Below are positions 18,950-28,901 of a DNA stretch of 64,000 nt, in pieces; the first letter of the stretch is position 1, and the number at the start of each line of letters is the position of its first letter. The translations under genes and the position numbers were made by a program. The notes beneath the pieces were generated by a model. That model saw only the letters and a program-made list of their open reading frames with translations. It was not told where the DNA came from and ran no database searches. The stretch spans positions 3,100,001 through 3,164,000 of the forward strand of contig NZ_CP178543.1 in NCBI RefSeq assembly GCF_047276495.1, read 5' to 3'. The DNA comes from Capilliphycus salinus (GTDB lineage Bacteria; Cyanobacteriota; Cyanobacteriia; Cyanobacteriales; Microcoleaceae).

Positions 18950-21769
18950 ATGCAATCAACCCGTACACCGATTTTTATTCAAGAAGATCAGGCTCAAACA
19001 AGCCTCAACATTTGGCGAGGTTTGACCGAAAAATATCGCTTAACAGTTACCAACTCCGACAACCAAGAATTATTAATTGTCGTTTGGATAAAAGCCAATG
19101 ACGCTCGTTCAAAGCCGATAGAAAGATGGTGTACAATTATAGATGATAAATCATCGGTTAATAACCGTCTCCGACTGAAGCCAGATGAATCTATCTCAAT
19201 TGAGCTTCAATTTGAAGTTCCGCAACAAGCCGCACCGGGAACTTATTACTATACAATATTTGCGGAAGCTCCCGAACAATATCCCGATCAAGTTTTTCGC
19301 CGTCCCCAACAACTTCGAGTTCGTTTAGATCGGGAAACAATCTGGGACTACGAACCCGAATTTATCCTTCCTTTTACCAATCCGAATAAACCCTATGAAC
19401 TGCAAGCGGGAGAAGAAGTAGAAATTCCCATTCAAGTCAAAAATCGCTCCAAATTAGTGGATAGATTTTACATTATTTGTCCCGATTTAGAACCGGATTG
19501 GTATGAGGTTCGTTATCCAGAAGTGAATACCAATTTACCGGGATTAATTCGAGAAACAGACGGACTTGAACTCAACCCCGAAGATCCCCCCGGAGAGATT
19601 CAATTAATCTTGCATCCGCCTAAATATACCCCCGCAGGAAACTATTTTCCCACAATTCAACTCATTTCAAAAAATAATGAATCTCAGCTTCTCATTCGAG
19701 TCTTTTATTTGCTGATTTTACCCGAATACAAATTACAATGTACCCTGCAACCCGCAAAAAATAAAGTCAAACACGGCGAAACAGATTTTGAAATCGCATT
19801 AACCAACGAAGGCAATACCAAACGTTATCTAACTCTAGCAACCAACTTTATTCGGCAAGAAAAACTGTGGAATTACTCTTTTTCGCCGCATTCAGATGTT
19901 AGACTATTTCCCAGTAAAACAAAAACGATAACTCTACAAGTTCAGCGTAAAGGTTGGGGATGGCGTCGTTTAATTCCCAGACCCGCTTTAGAACTTCCCT
20001 TTGAGATTGAGATAGAAGACGCTCAAAACTTACCTTTAGACCGCGAATCCCTTCAGGGAACATTAATTTGGGATAAAAGTCCTTGGTGGCATTTGTGGCT
20101 GTTGATTTTATTGGCATTTTGTATTCTAGCGGGAACTGCATTTGCGATTTGGTGGAATTACTTCAAAATGCCGCCTTTACCTAAAATTAGCGAATTTAGT
20201 ACCCTAAAACCAACCCCAAAATATAACGAAGGTGAACCGATTAAAATTGAGTGGGAAGTCAGCCACCCTCAACAATTAGATAAACTTGTTTTAACTCGTA
20301 TTGATAGCCAAGGAAGCCGCGAATTAAAAAACTATCCATTTTTAAACGGAAAACCGAATTTTTCTGATGAAGTCCGCAAAAACTCCGAACCTTGTCAACT
20401 GAATGAAGACGAAAAAATGACTCGTTGCAGCTTAACTCTGGCTCCCCCTTCTCCCAATAAATACACACTAGAAATCGAAACGTTTCCCAAACCGATTAAT
20501 GAGCTATTTAGAAAGCGTTCATCAAATGAGGCTTCTGATTCCAGTCGAACTGATACAATAGAAATTATCCCAAAACCTCAACCTACACTCTCTCAAATTG
20601 AAGAAATAACATCTCCAAAATCAACCTATTCAAAAGTTCAACAAGAAGAAATAGTTCTTCAGTTTGAACTCAAAAATCAGAGTCAACTCGCTCAACTTGA
20701 TGTTATTACCGAGGGAAGCGATCAAGTCATTAGAACTGCTTCTTATGTAAAAGACTTAGAAAACACTCAACTCAAACCCAAAGATACAAGAAATACTTGG
20801 GGTGATTTAGTTTGTGAAGTCGGAGAACAACCGGAAGACTTAAGCTGTCAGTGGAGCTTAAATACTCGTTTGATTGAACCGGGAAATTATACCTTCAAAG
20901 TCGCGGTTTATTCTTTATCCAATCCGAAAGAACCCTCGGATTCTCAAGGGTTAAAAAATACCATCGTTGTGCAACCGGAACCTTTACCCGAACTCGAACA
21001 ATTTACAGTCTCAAAAGCGGTTTATGAAGAAGCTCAAAAAGAACCCATAAAGTTCAACTGGGTGATTCAAAATCCCAACCCGGTTCAAGAATTCGTTATA
21101 ACTGCTCAAAGTCAAACGGGTTCAACTCAAGAAATTCAACGCTATCAATACCCCAGTCAAGTTAGTCAATTCTGTTCAATTCCCGCAACTCTCGGTGTAC
21201 CGCTTGTTTGTCGGGATGTTCCAACAACAACTTTACCCCCCGGAGAATATACGTTTCAGCTAGAAGTTATTCCTAAAAAATCGGAAGAAACTGCTAATAT
21301 TACCCGCACTTCACCCCCTGTTAAAGTTAGACCCACACCGATTGAAATTGAATTTCAAGTAAACGATCAATCGATTACTCAACCCGTAGAAAATTATCCA
21401 CTAATTGCGATTAGTAAAGGAGGCACTCCCGTTTTTCTTCAGTTAGCCTGGAAAGTCGAAGGCGGCGAGGGAATTCAAGTCGAATTAAACCCCTTAGTTG
21501 GTGCCGTAGAACCCGAAGGTTCAATGACTTATACGATTAGTGAAGCTCCCCTTGCCGAAACCATTACGTTGCAAGTTACCAATAGTTTAGGCGAACAAGA
21601 AACCCGCTCAATTGTCATTCAAACCTACGAGTCCAACAGTTCTAGTCCGAGTCAGTTTTCTTTACCCAAAACGGGAGAATTGGAAACACCAGAATCCGAA
21701 CTTATTCAACCTTTACCCTCCGAACCCAGCCGTTTAGAACCCCTAGAAATTCCACCTCAACCCGATTAA
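18950..21769 (+). CDS. Ig-like repeat protein with central transmembrane helix
   Basis: A 939-residue protein with the same plan as the preceding one: about 380 residues of beta-sandwich domains, then a transmembrane helix at about 381-403 (WWHLWLLILLAFCILAGTAF). The C-terminal part differs: at least three Ig-like modules with similar openings (PKISEFSTLKP, LSQIEEITSPKSTY, LPELEQFTVSKAVYEEAQKE) and a Pro/Glu-rich tail. The helix position matches the WD40 protein to within a few residues, so the N-terminal halves are probably paralogous. Likely a second anchor or a sleeve around the baseplate; role inferred. Confidence 0.72.
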   Translation: MQSTRTPIFIQEDQAQTSLNIWRGLTEKYRLTVTNSDNQELLIVVWIKANDARSKPIERWCTIIDDKSSVNNRLRLKPDESISIELQFEVPQQAAPGTYYYTIFAEAPEQYPDQVFRRPQQLRVRLDRETIWDYEPEFILPFTNPNKPYELQAGEEVEIPIQVKNRSKLVDRFYIICPDLEPDWYEVRYPEVNTNLPGLIRETDGLELNPEDPPGEIQLILHPPKYTPAGNYFPTIQLISKNNESQLLIRVFYLLILPEYKLQCTLQPAKNKVKHGETDFEIALTNEGNTKRYLTLATNFIRQEKLWNYSFSPHSDVRLFPSKTKTITLQVQRKGWGWRRLIPRPALELPFEIEIEDAQNLPLDRESLQGTLIWDKSPWWHLWLLILLAFCILAGTAFAIWWNYFKMPPLPKISEFSTLKPTPKYNEGEPIKIEWEVSHPQQLDKLVLTRIDSQGSRELKNYPFLNGKPNFSDEVRKNSEPCQLNEDEKMTRCSLTLAPPSPNKYTLEIETFPKPINELFRKRSSNEASDSSRTDTIEIIPKPQPTLSQIEEITSPKSTYSKVQQEEIVLQFELKNQSQLAQLDVITEGSDQVIRTASYVKDLENTQLKPKDTRNTWGDLVCEVGEQPEDLSCQWSLNTRLIEPGNYTFKVAVYSLSNPKEPSDSQGLKNTIVVQPEPLPELEQFTVSKAVYEEAQKEPIKFNWVIQNPNPVQEFVITAQSQTGSTQEIQRYQYPSQVSQFCSIPATLGVPLVCRDVPTTTLPPGEYTFQLEVIPKKSEETANITRTSPPVKVRPTPIEIEFQVNDQSITQPVENYPLIAISKGGTPVFLQLAWKVEGGEGIQVELNPLVGAVEPEGSMTYTISEAPLAETITLQVTNSLGEQETRSIVIQTYESNSSSPSQFSLPKTGELETPESELIQPLPSEPSRLEPLEIPPQPD

Positions 21770-21774
21770 TTGTA

Positions 21775-22130
21775 GGGTAGTAGGTTGGGTTGAAGAATGA
21801 AACCCAACAAACCAATCTTTAATGTTGGGTTTCACTTTCGTTCTACCCAACCTACTTTTGCTACTTTTGCGCTCATTGTGTTAACTTTAATGTTGGGTTT
21901 CCTTTGTCAACCCAACCTACTTTTGCTACTTTTGCGCTCATTGTGTTAACTTTAATGTTGGGTTTCCTTTGTCAACCCAACCTACTTTTGCTACTTTTGC
22001 GCTCATTGTGTTAACTTTAATGTTGGGTTTCCTTTGTCAACCCAACCTACTTTGATGTTGGGTTTCCTTTGTCAACCCAACCTACTTTGATGTTGGGTTT
22101 CCTTTGTCAACCCAACCTACTTTTTTGAGG
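21775..22130. repeat. tandem REP-like repeats, 65-bp and 35-bp units
   Basis: Built from the inverted pair TGTTGGGTTTC / CAACCCAACCTAC. A 65-bp unit repeats three times (the anchor GCGCTCATTG recurs at 21869, 21934 and 21999). A 35-bp unit then repeats three times (TGTTGGG at 22021, 22056, 22091). Each core can fold into a hairpin. The block ends immediately before the RAYT start codon, as expected for the REP family mobilised by that transposase. Confidence 0.85.
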
Positions 22131-22135
22131 GAAAT

Positions 22136-22678
22136 ATGCGATACCGTCGTGCAAAAATTAACGGGGGAACTTACTTTTTTACTGTTGTCACCTATCAACG
22201 GCGTAAAATCCTTTGCGAACCTGATAACATAGCACTTCTGCGGGAAGCTTTTCGCTATGTTATGGGAAATCATCCCTTTACAATTGATGCTATAGTCATT
22301 CTCCCCGATCATTTGCATTCTATCTGGACATTACCTGAAAATGATTCCGATTTTTCAACTCGTTGGCGGCTGATTAAAAGTGAATTTAGCCGTCGATGTG
22401 ACTCCAAATATAAACAAAAATCTTCCTTATCCCGACAACGAAAAAATGAACAAGCCATTTGGCAAAGGCGATTTTGGGAACATTGTATTCGAGATGACAA
22501 AGACTTGATTCAACACATCGATTATATTCATTATAATCCGGTTAAACATGGCTTGGTTAAGTCTCCTAAAGACTGGCAATATTCTAGCTTTCATCGGTTT
22601 GTAAAAAATGGTTTGCTAACATTGAATTGGGGTGAAAATGAAGAAATTTACTTGATTGAAGGGATTGGGTTTGAATAG
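22136..22678 (+). CDS. REP-associated tyrosine transposase (RAYT, Y1 family)
   Basis: A 180-residue HUH single-strand transposase: RRAKINGGTYFFTVV start, HUH pair in LPDHLHSIW (His59, His61) and candidate nucleophile tyrosines in IQHIDYIHYNPVKHGLV (Tyr130 or Tyr133). RAYTs nick and join single-stranded REP hairpins rather than mobilising a classical IS. The length is normal, and REP-like arrays flank it on both sides (up to 22130 and at 22690-22726), so it appears intact. It sits at the 3' ends of two convergent CIS blocks. Confidence 0.9.
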   Translation: MRYRRAKINGGTYFFTVVTYQRRKILCEPDNIALLREAFRYVMGNHPFTIDAIVILPDHLHSIWTLPENDSDFSTRWRLIKSEFSRRCDSKYKQKSSLSRQRKNEQAIWQRRFWEHCIRDDKDLIQHIDYIHYNPVKHGLVKSPKDWQYSSFHRFVKNGLLTLNWGENEEIYLIEGIGFE

Positions 22679-22689
22679 AATTATATTAA

Positions 22690-22726
22690 GTTTTGGGTTT
22701 CCTTCGTCAACCCAACCTACATAATA
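22690..22726. repeat. single REP-like element downstream of the RAYT gene
   Basis: One copy of the TTGGGTTTCC...GTCAACCCAACCTAC core just after the RAYT stop. It completes the flanking of the transposase gene and touches the 3' end of the gpI-like gene on the other strand. Confidence 0.7.
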
Positions 22727-23814
22727 TTAAGTTCGTAGGTGGAAAAGGCGGGTTTATATTGTTCAATAATTTCTCGCACCAACGGTTCATCAATCTGATT
22801 TGGAAAGTCAACTCGCAAGCGAACAATAAAGTGATAAGCACGTCCTCCTCCAAGCATCGAATCTTGATTAATATGAGTTCCTCCGAGAACAAACCCCCGA
22901 TTAAAATCTTCCCAAATACTAATATGTTTCTCGGCTTCCGATAAGTCTTCATCTAAAGGTAAACCCGTAAAAAGATGCAGATAAAACCGCAAACCTTTAC
23001 GAGTTCCATGCCAACGATAAAGGATAATTGCATTGCGAATGAGGCGGCGCTGAATATCAAGAGGCCAGCGAGAATTCATTTTCCAACCCACCCATTGTGC
23101 TAAAAAAGGAAGAAGCGCTTCCGGTGCCGTTAGCGGGTCGAGATAGGCCCATAAATTATCGGTGGTTTGAATGGCTGGGTCATAGGTTTCTTCAAGTATT
23201 TTCAAGAAACGACTGAGAAAATCCGTTTCACTGTAAATAACAGGTAAAAAGTCCAGATATTCTATTCTAGGAGCAATTTTTAAGTCAAAAACTTGATAGC
23301 CAATTAAGCGATAATTGGGAGGGTTACTGTAAACAAAAACTTGGGCAAAATAATTAATTTCTAGTTGACTCTGTTCCGAAGTTAAGGCGGTTTGTTCTTC
23401 AAAAAAACTTTGCGGAAATTCAAACTCAATTTCTATTTCTTGCTGTTGTTGAGGCGCAATTGTCAGTTGATAGCTGAACCCCCGAACGTCTTGGGGTTGA
23501 GTAACACCATTATTAACGCTTTGCTGATACCATTGACACCAATTTTGATTAATTTTGGGTTCTATTTCTAGCTGTAAATTTAGCGTTAGGGGTTGTTCGG
23601 ATTGATTTTCTAATTTCAGGATAATTTCACTCGGTTCTCCCGGATAAACCCTAATGGTTGTTTTTCTTGTATCTTCGGTTTGACGACGAGATAACGCCAA
23701 CTTTTCTAAACTCCCACCATCGGGAAGCTGCATGGCGGTAAGTCGAAGATAAAGGGTTGGACGAGAGTTGGCTTGAGTCATCCAATTTAAGAATAAAATG
23801 AATTCATAGTGCAA
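22717..23814 (-). CDS. CIS baseplate protein, phage tail protein I type with Ig-like N-terminus
   Basis: Up to 365 residues; the ATG at 23781 (MTQANSRP) is an alternative start and neither has a clear ribosome site. The C-terminal half is gpI-like: LDFLPVIYSETDFLSRFLKI, LDPLTAPEALLPFLAQWVGW and RRLIRNAIILYRWHGTRKGL. The N-terminal half is a beta-sandwich (RVYPGEPSEIILKLENQSEQ) resembling the Ig-like modules in the two membrane proteins upstream. It should form the outer baseplate wedge, close to Pvc12/gp7-type proteins. It follows the baseplate J gene with a 53-nt gap. Confidence 0.82.
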   Translation of the reverse strand: MHYEFILFLNWMTQANSRPTLYLRLTAMQLPDGGSLEKLALSRRQTEDTRKTTIRVYPGEPSEIILKLENQSEQPLTLNLQLEIEPKINQNWCQWYQQSVNNGVTQPQDVRGFSYQLTIAPQQQQEIEIEFEFPQSFFEEQTALTSEQSQLEINYFAQVFVYSNPPNYRLIGYQVFDLKIAPRIEYLDFLPVIYSETDFLSRFLKILEETYDPAIQTTDNLWAYLDPLTAPEALLPFLAQWVGWKMNSRWPLDIQRRLIRNAIILYRWHGTRKGLRFYLHLFTGLPLDEDLSEAEKHISIWEDFNRGFVLGGTHINQDSMLGGGRAYHFIVRLRVDFPNQIDEPLVREIIEQYKPAFSTYELNIM

Positions 23815-23867
23815 GCGTCTCGCTTGCTTACATTCAAAGAAAACTTACCGAATTTTAATCATCAAGT

Positions 23868-26207
23868 TTAATTATCCAGTATAAACTTAATCTTGTGAGC
23901 GGTTTTTCGTTCCTCGTTCTCCTCTCGATTATCCCAAGAACAAACAACCCCAAATTCCCCCGGATAAATAACAGGTTCTGGTATGGGCGCAACAATCCAA
24001 TTCGGGCGATCTTGTGGACGAATTCCCCTCAATTCCAACGATTTTAAATAACGAACGTGAGGAATTTCCTGATAAAATTTTTGACAATAGGCGACAACAT
24101 CCGACGGATAAACAGGATGTCCTAACGGCCAGCCCTGACCGCCTGTTCCGCCCGTAATCGGATTGAGAAACCGATACAAAAGTTGCAGAAATTGAGAACG
24201 AATATATTCGCGATCGCCATCCCGCCCAACCAAAACAACAGCCTCAACTTTCACCCCAATATATTTAGGTTCTCGCAGCAATATTTGCACCCCCAACGGT
24301 TTGCGATCATCCAAATAATTTTTAATCTTTTTAGTCAGTTCATCATCGAGCCTTAATTCTTCGGGAGATAAACCCCGGTTCACATCTTGAATCTCCGCCT
24401 TTGGTATCGTTAAAATACACACCTGACCCGGCTTAATGGCATCCGGTTCGGTCCAACGTTTACCCATTTCCATGTTCGCATCCAAACAGTGGGCGCGAGC
24501 CACATCCGCACCCGGAACTCGCATCGCGTGGTATTCAAAATCATCCCGAATAATCGCCCGTTGACTCGATCGCAACAGTCCGGGTACGCGCAAAACCGCC
24601 TTTTCCAACGACTCCGGTTCCGTTCCTCCCGTCGCCGCTTCGTAGTTAATCACCCCCTTGACGTAGGGGATCGCCGATCGCAATACCGTTAACGTTTCCG
24701 CCTCAACATTTCCCCTCGTCCCTCCCCCCGTGCGGTAAGCCTTCATATAAATTTCCGCTCCCGGTGGCGGCACCCGGCCATACTGACGCTCTTGGGCCTT
24801 TCCTTCCGTCTCAACGTTAGCCGGAGACAGCGCATCCGCAGAGGCTTCGGTGCCGGTAAACTGGGTTTGCAGGCGGTCTTGGGTTTGAAAACGGGTTCGC
24901 GCCTGGGTTTGTAACCTCAATTGAGTCGGTTCTCGAATCAGCGGGCCAAACTGAACCACACCCGTTTGGGAGTCAATTAAATAATGGGGATCGTTCGCCC
25001 CAGAATCGGCAAAATCGGGGACTTCCAGCCAACGTTCGCGGGGTTTGCGATCGCCGGGGGGCTGAATTTCAATATATTCATTATCCTGTCGTTGGAGAAC
25101 CGGTTTTCCCTGCAATTCAAACACCTGACCCGCTTTACCGTTGCTCACCCCCAACAGTTCATCGCCCACCCAAACGCATTGCGTCGCCTCAACGGTTCCG
25201 CCAATGGCCCGCACCGACAGACCAAAAATTAAAGGAGAACTGCTGTAACCGTATTCTTGCTCATCATTATCTCGCAAATATCGATAAATACAACGAATCC
25301 AACGACCCCGATATTGAGTTCCTAAATCATCCTCCGGCCAACGATTTGGGAGGTGCAAAATCACATCCGCTCCCTGTTCGGGATTGGGGCCTTCTTGGGT
25401 AATTTCTGCAAAACTAAATCCATCGGTGCGATCGTCATTTTCCTGTCGCAAAGTCGAAACCCATTCTCGACCGTTCCAGGCTTCCCACTCTCGGGGGGGA
25501 TTTTTCGGATCAATTCCCGTTGCGGTGGCGGCTTGTCCTTTAAAAGTAATCGCGATAATATTACCTTCAATGCTATTTTCTTCGCCCGTTGGTTTGGGTT
25601 CAATCACCAGATAAAAACAATTTCCCCGTTGCGGCGACTGTTCAAAAATCGGCGTGCGAATAGTTGTCAGCCATTCCCCGTTTTCTTGGCGACTCCAAAA
25701 CGATCGCGGTCGCGGAAAAATTGCCTCCAAACTCTCATTGCTCAGATTTTCATTATAGTCATATTCTGTCGCTTTCAAAAAACATTTAATCCGGGGAATT
25801 CCGATTAATAACTTTCGATCCGTGCTGAAAATAATCGCCTCTTCGGTTTCCGTGCGTTCGGTTGCCACCTCCGTTCCCGCCGGAATTGGAAAGGGTATAT
25901 TTTGAGCTTTTGTCAGTTCAAAAGTAATTAGTGTTCGCGCCGCAGCAGGTGGCTGTAGACGAATCCCCAACATCTCCAAAAATACAATATAATTTCGGAC
26001 CGGAACTTGATTGAACCGATACAACATCTGATCGGTTAGCCAGGAAAACAGTTCGATCATCGTAATTCCCGGATCGCTCGGATTGTGGTTCGTCCATTCG
26101 GGACAATAGCGGGGAATCCGAAGCAAACATTCCTGCACTAAATCTTCAAATTTGCGATCGTCTAGATTCGGTTTGGGTAAATTCGGCAGAAAATCAAAAT
26201 TCACCAT
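23868..26207 (-). CDS. CIS baseplate J-like protein (Pvc11/gp6 type)
   Basis: A 779-residue baseplate wedge protein. The N-terminus EDLVQECLLRIPRYCPEWTN and HNPSDPGITMIELFSWLTDQ is diagnostic of the putative baseplate assembly protein family. The core has AYRTGGGTRGNVEAETLTVL and AAIRDDFEYHAMRVPG-type motifs, and the C-terminus has PLGVQILLREPKYIGVKVEA. It polymerises with gp25 around the spike hub to trigger sheath contraction. The gene is 33 nt downstream of the gp25-like gene, in standard order. Length is usual for eCIS homologues. Confidence 0.93.
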   Translation of the reverse strand: MVNFDFLPNLPKPNLDDRKFEDLVQECLLRIPRYCPEWTNHNPSDPGITMIELFSWLTDQMLYRFNQVPVRNYIVFLEMLGIRLQPPAAARTLITFELTKAQNIPFPIPAGTEVATERTETEEAIIFSTDRKLLIGIPRIKCFLKATEYDYNENLSNESLEAIFPRPRSFWSRQENGEWLTTIRTPIFEQSPQRGNCFYLVIEPKPTGEENSIEGNIIAITFKGQAATATGIDPKNPPREWEAWNGREWVSTLRQENDDRTDGFSFAEITQEGPNPEQGADVILHLPNRWPEDDLGTQYRGRWIRCIYRYLRDNDEQEYGYSSSPLIFGLSVRAIGGTVEATQCVWVGDELLGVSNGKAGQVFELQGKPVLQRQDNEYIEIQPPGDRKPRERWLEVPDFADSGANDPHYLIDSQTGVVQFGPLIREPTQLRLQTQARTRFQTQDRLQTQFTGTEASADALSPANVETEGKAQERQYGRVPPPGAEIYMKAYRTGGGTRGNVEAETLTVLRSAIPYVKGVINYEAATGGTEPESLEKAVLRVPGLLRSSQRAIIRDDFEYHAMRVPGADVARAHCLDANMEMGKRWTEPDAIKPGQVCILTIPKAEIQDVNRGLSPEELRLDDELTKKIKNYLDDRKPLGVQILLREPKYIGVKVEAVVLVGRDGDREYIRSQFLQLLYRFLNPITGGTGGQGWPLGHPVYPSDVVAYCQKFYQEIPHVRYLKSLELRGIRPQDRPNWIVAPIPEPVIYPGEFGVVCSWDNREENEERKTAHKIKFILDN

Positions 26208-26240
26208 ACTGCTAATTTTAAAAGTTAATACGGAGCGCTA

Positions 26241-26657
26241 TTATTGAACAGTTGGTTCGAGGTAAAATGGATAAACCAAACTGCGAGTTTCAAAACTATT
26301 TTTGGGTTGATAGATAATATCCAGTTCTACCATACCTCTAATTGGGTCTGGGTTGGTTCGTACCTCTCGCAAAATAATCCGGGGTTCCCACATTTTCAGC
26401 GCTTCTTCGACGTAGAGACGCAGGAGTAAAAGGGTTTCGCGGTTGAGCGGCGCAAACACCAACTCCGACAAACGGGAGCCAAAATCGGGCCGGTAGACCC
26501 GTTCCCCGAGGTCGGTACTCAGGATAATCCAGATAGACTCCTCGATGTTGCGAGTTGACGAACTCAGCAGCACCCCTCCGGTGACGTTCGTTTGACCGGG
26601 AAATGCGATCCCCGATCCGATATAATCTGGGGGTTGATTGTTGTCTGCAAGTGGCAT
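26241..26657 (-). CDS. GPW/gp25-like baseplate wedge protein (Pvc9 type)
   Basis: A 138-residue protein with the gp25 fold: NIEESIWIILSTDLGERVYR, PDFGSRLSELVFAPLN and WEPRIILREVRTNPDP. gp25 caps the first sheath ring and clamps it to the baseplate. The N-terminal extension (residues 1-25) is short. It is the first gene of a three-gene minus-strand wedge operon. Confidence 0.92.
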   Translation of the reverse strand: MPLADNNQPPDYIGSGIAFPGQTNVTGGVLLSSSTRNIEESIWIILSTDLGERVYRPDFGSRLSELVFAPLNRETLLLLRLYVEEALKMWEPRIILREVRTNPDPIRGMVELDIIYQPKNSFETRSLVYPFYLEPTVQ

Positions 26658-26910
26658 TTGGGTTTTTGATCAGCTTGAAATACCTGCCGATGCTGATTAT
26701 CCTAAAATGTCGGCTTGAAGACCCTCGGTTTCACCGTGCGCTCCGGAAAAGCCGACCAGTAAACAAACCGCACAGCAACAAGATTTTAGCATCTTTTCGG
26801 TCATCCGTTCACCGCAAGCGAAAAGGCGGTGACGGAGGATGACTCGCGACCCTTCGTCAAACTAGAAAACTCTGTGCTAAATTATATTTAGGCTAGTGAG
26901 GTTGGCATAA

Positions 26911-28090
26911 ATGTTAGTTTTGGAGTTCAAGGTTAGGGCTAAAAAAACATCAGTACACAGCCATAGACGAGGCAATACGCACGGCTCAGTTTGTCCAGAA
27001 TAAATGCTTGCGTTTTTGGATGGATAACGAAAAAGTTAATAAGTATGACCTTAATAAATATTGTCGTGTATTAGCCCATGACTTTGACTTTGCTAACAAA
27101 TTGAATTCACAAGCTAGACAGTCTAGTGCCGAAAGAACGTGGTCAGCTATATCTCGTTTTTACGAGAATTGTAAACGTAAGATTACTGGTAAAAAAGGGT
27201 TCCCAAAGTTCAAGAAAAATTGCCGTTCTGTAGAATATAAAACTACCGGGTGGAAATTAGATTTAACTACCAGAAAAGCTATTACGTTTACCGATAAAAA
27301 TAATATCGGTAGATTAAAACTGGTTGGAACTTACGACTTAAACTTTTACCCAATTTCGTCCATTAAAAGAATTAGATTAGTTCGTCGAGCGGATGGTTAC
27401 TATTGTCAGTTCATTCTCTCAGTTGATGTCAAAATAGATACCTCACCAGCCAATAGCGTCATTGGCTTAGATGTAGGATTAGAATCATTTTACACTGACC
27501 AGAATGGCAACAAAATTAATAACCCTAGATTTTTAAGAAAAGGGGAAAAGCAACTTCAAAGACTTCAAAGAAGACTGTCTAGAAAAAAGAAAGGGTCTTC
27601 TAATAGAAAAAAAGCACGGGCAAGATTAGCTAAAGCTCACCTTAAAATAAGTAGGCAACGTAAAGATTTTGCTGTGAAGTTAGCAAGATGCGTAATTCAC
27701 TCTAACGATGTGATAGCCTATGAAGATTTAAAGATTAAGAACTTGGTTAAAAATCATTGTTTAGCTAAATCGATTAATGATGCTGCGTGGTATCAATTTC
27801 GTCATTGGCTTGAGTATTTGGGAGAAAAACACGGCAAGATAACTATTGCTATACCACCTCAATTTACCAGTCAAAACTGTTATAACTGTGGGGAGAAAGT
27901 CAAAAAATCTCTCTCAACAAGGACTCATTTTTGTGCTTGTGGTTGTCAGTTAGATCGTGACGAAAATGCAGCCCGTAACATCTTGAAACTTGGATTAAGT
28001 ACCGTAGGGCATTCGGGAACTAGGCTACAAGATAGCCTAAACGCTTTGGGAGAGGATACCTCTACTTTTTCAGAAGAAGTTCTGTCTTAG
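26911..28090 (+). CDS. tnpB: TnpB RNA-guided nuclease, N-terminus in a shifted frame
   Basis: The main frame opens at 27008 and keeps the RuvC catalytic set: Asp in GLDVGLESFY, Glu in YEDLKIKNLV, Asp in LDRDENAARNIL, plus the zinc-finger Cys pairs (NCYNCGEK and CACGC). The expected N-terminus MLVLEFKVRAKK starts at ATG 26911 in another frame. The two join at an A7 run (26941-26947), where removing one A would give KKHQYTAIDEAIRTAQFVQN. So it is a one-base frameshift by mutation, sequencing error or slippage on A7. TnpB cuts DNA guided by RNA from the element's right end. Without repair the N-terminal 33 residues are lost. Confidence 0.85.
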
Positions 28091-28143
28091 CAAGTAACCT
28101 CTGTGAACAAAGAATCCCTCGCTTTCAGCGACGGGAGTGTCAA
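27960..28143 (+). ncRNA. putative omega RNA of the TnpB element
   Basis: In IS605-type elements the guide RNA overlaps the 3' end of tnpB and ends at the right-end hairpin. The required hairpin and terminus (28110-28143, loop TTTCA) are present. The guide would be the DNA just right of the element (AATTAAGC...). The 5' limit is a guess from known lengths. Confidence 0.4.
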
Positions 28144-28212
28144 ATTAAGCTAGAGTTACGATAAGCGAACGTATTTTTGTGTTAATTTAACCTTAAGTTT
28201 CTGGGAGCGGCT

Positions 28213-28827
28213 ATGAATCCGATTGACAAATCGCAGCATTTTCACGCCATCTACAAGCGAACCGAGGAATTAATCGAATTGGGTGGCAGTCGTTTGTCCC
28301 AAGAAACGGTGGAGTCAATTTTATCAATTGCCAGGGTAATTACAGAAATTGGGAAAGATTGCGATCGCTTTCGAGCCGAAATTCAACAGCAGTTAGAACC
28401 CCGAGCCAAAGCTGTCAGTCAAACCGAAACGTTAGATAAAGTTCAAGAACAATTGAGCCGAATTATCGAAATTTCTCAAGGCGGAGATCGACCCGCAAAA
28501 ACCGTTGAAGATTTAATTTCATCCGTTGGTAAATGGCGGGAAAATTTTGTTACCGTGCTGCATAAAATTGAAGTCGCCGAACAGGAAGCACGGGTAAAAG
28601 AAAAGCGGTTAAATCTCGATCTGGAATTAAAAGAACTGCAAAATACCGTTCTCAACAGTTCGTATAATAATGCTCAGAAATTGGAAATCTTAAAAGAGTT
28701 GCTGACCTTAGAAAATCAGCTTCAATCGTTACAACACTCCTTTCAGGGTGCGGCAAATTGGAAAGATTTAGAACGAGAAATTAATCAACTGGCGGAGCAG
28801 TTAAAAGCCGTACAAACCGAATTATAA
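28213..28827 (+). CDS. coiled-coil protein of unknown function
   Basis: A 204-residue soluble protein, almost entirely helical: heptad-rich Glu/Leu/Gln segments at about 15-75 and 110-200 (for example KLEILKELLTLENQLQSLQH). No signal peptide, transmembrane helix or known motif. A GGGAGCGG ribosome-site-like stretch precedes the ATG. It lies alone between the TnpB element and the YbjN-domain gene; a CIS role is possible but unsupported beyond position. Confidence 0.6.
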   Translation: MNPIDKSQHFHAIYKRTEELIELGGSRLSQETVESILSIARVITEIGKDCDRFRAEIQQQLEPRAKAVSQTETLDKVQEQLSRIIEISQGGDRPAKTVEDLISSVGKWRENFVTVLHKIEVAEQEARVKEKRLNLDLELKELQNTVLNSSYNNAQKLEILKELLTLENQLQSLQHSFQGAANWKDLEREINQLAEQLKAVQTEL

Positions 28828-28856
28828 ACCGATTTAGACCCTCAAAAAATTACAAG

Positions 28857-28892
28857 TGAGTAGGTTGGGTAGAGGAACGAAACCCAACATTA
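28857..28892. repeat. REP-like element
   Basis: A GTAGGTTGGGT / AACCCAACA inverted pair between two convergent genes; the same family as the array preceding the RAYT gene, about 6.7 kb away. Confidence 0.65.
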
Positions 28893-28901
28893 CAACCCAT
28901 T

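Larger units (their letters stand above)
26880..28143 (+). mobile_element. IS605-type element carrying tnpB only
   Basis: A TnpB gene with no TnpA partner. The right end is recognisable by a hairpin (GAATCCCTCGCTTTCAGCGACGG) and a terminal GTGTCAA, as in many cyanobacterial IS200/IS605 elements. The left end is not defined; 26880 is an estimate just upstream of the tnpB start. It lies between the wedge operon and the 28213 gene without breaking either. Confidence 0.6.

Noticed and set aside
22082..22318. 78-residue minus-strand ORF across the REP array and RAYT start
   Set aside because: It translates repeat DNA and the antisense of the transposase.
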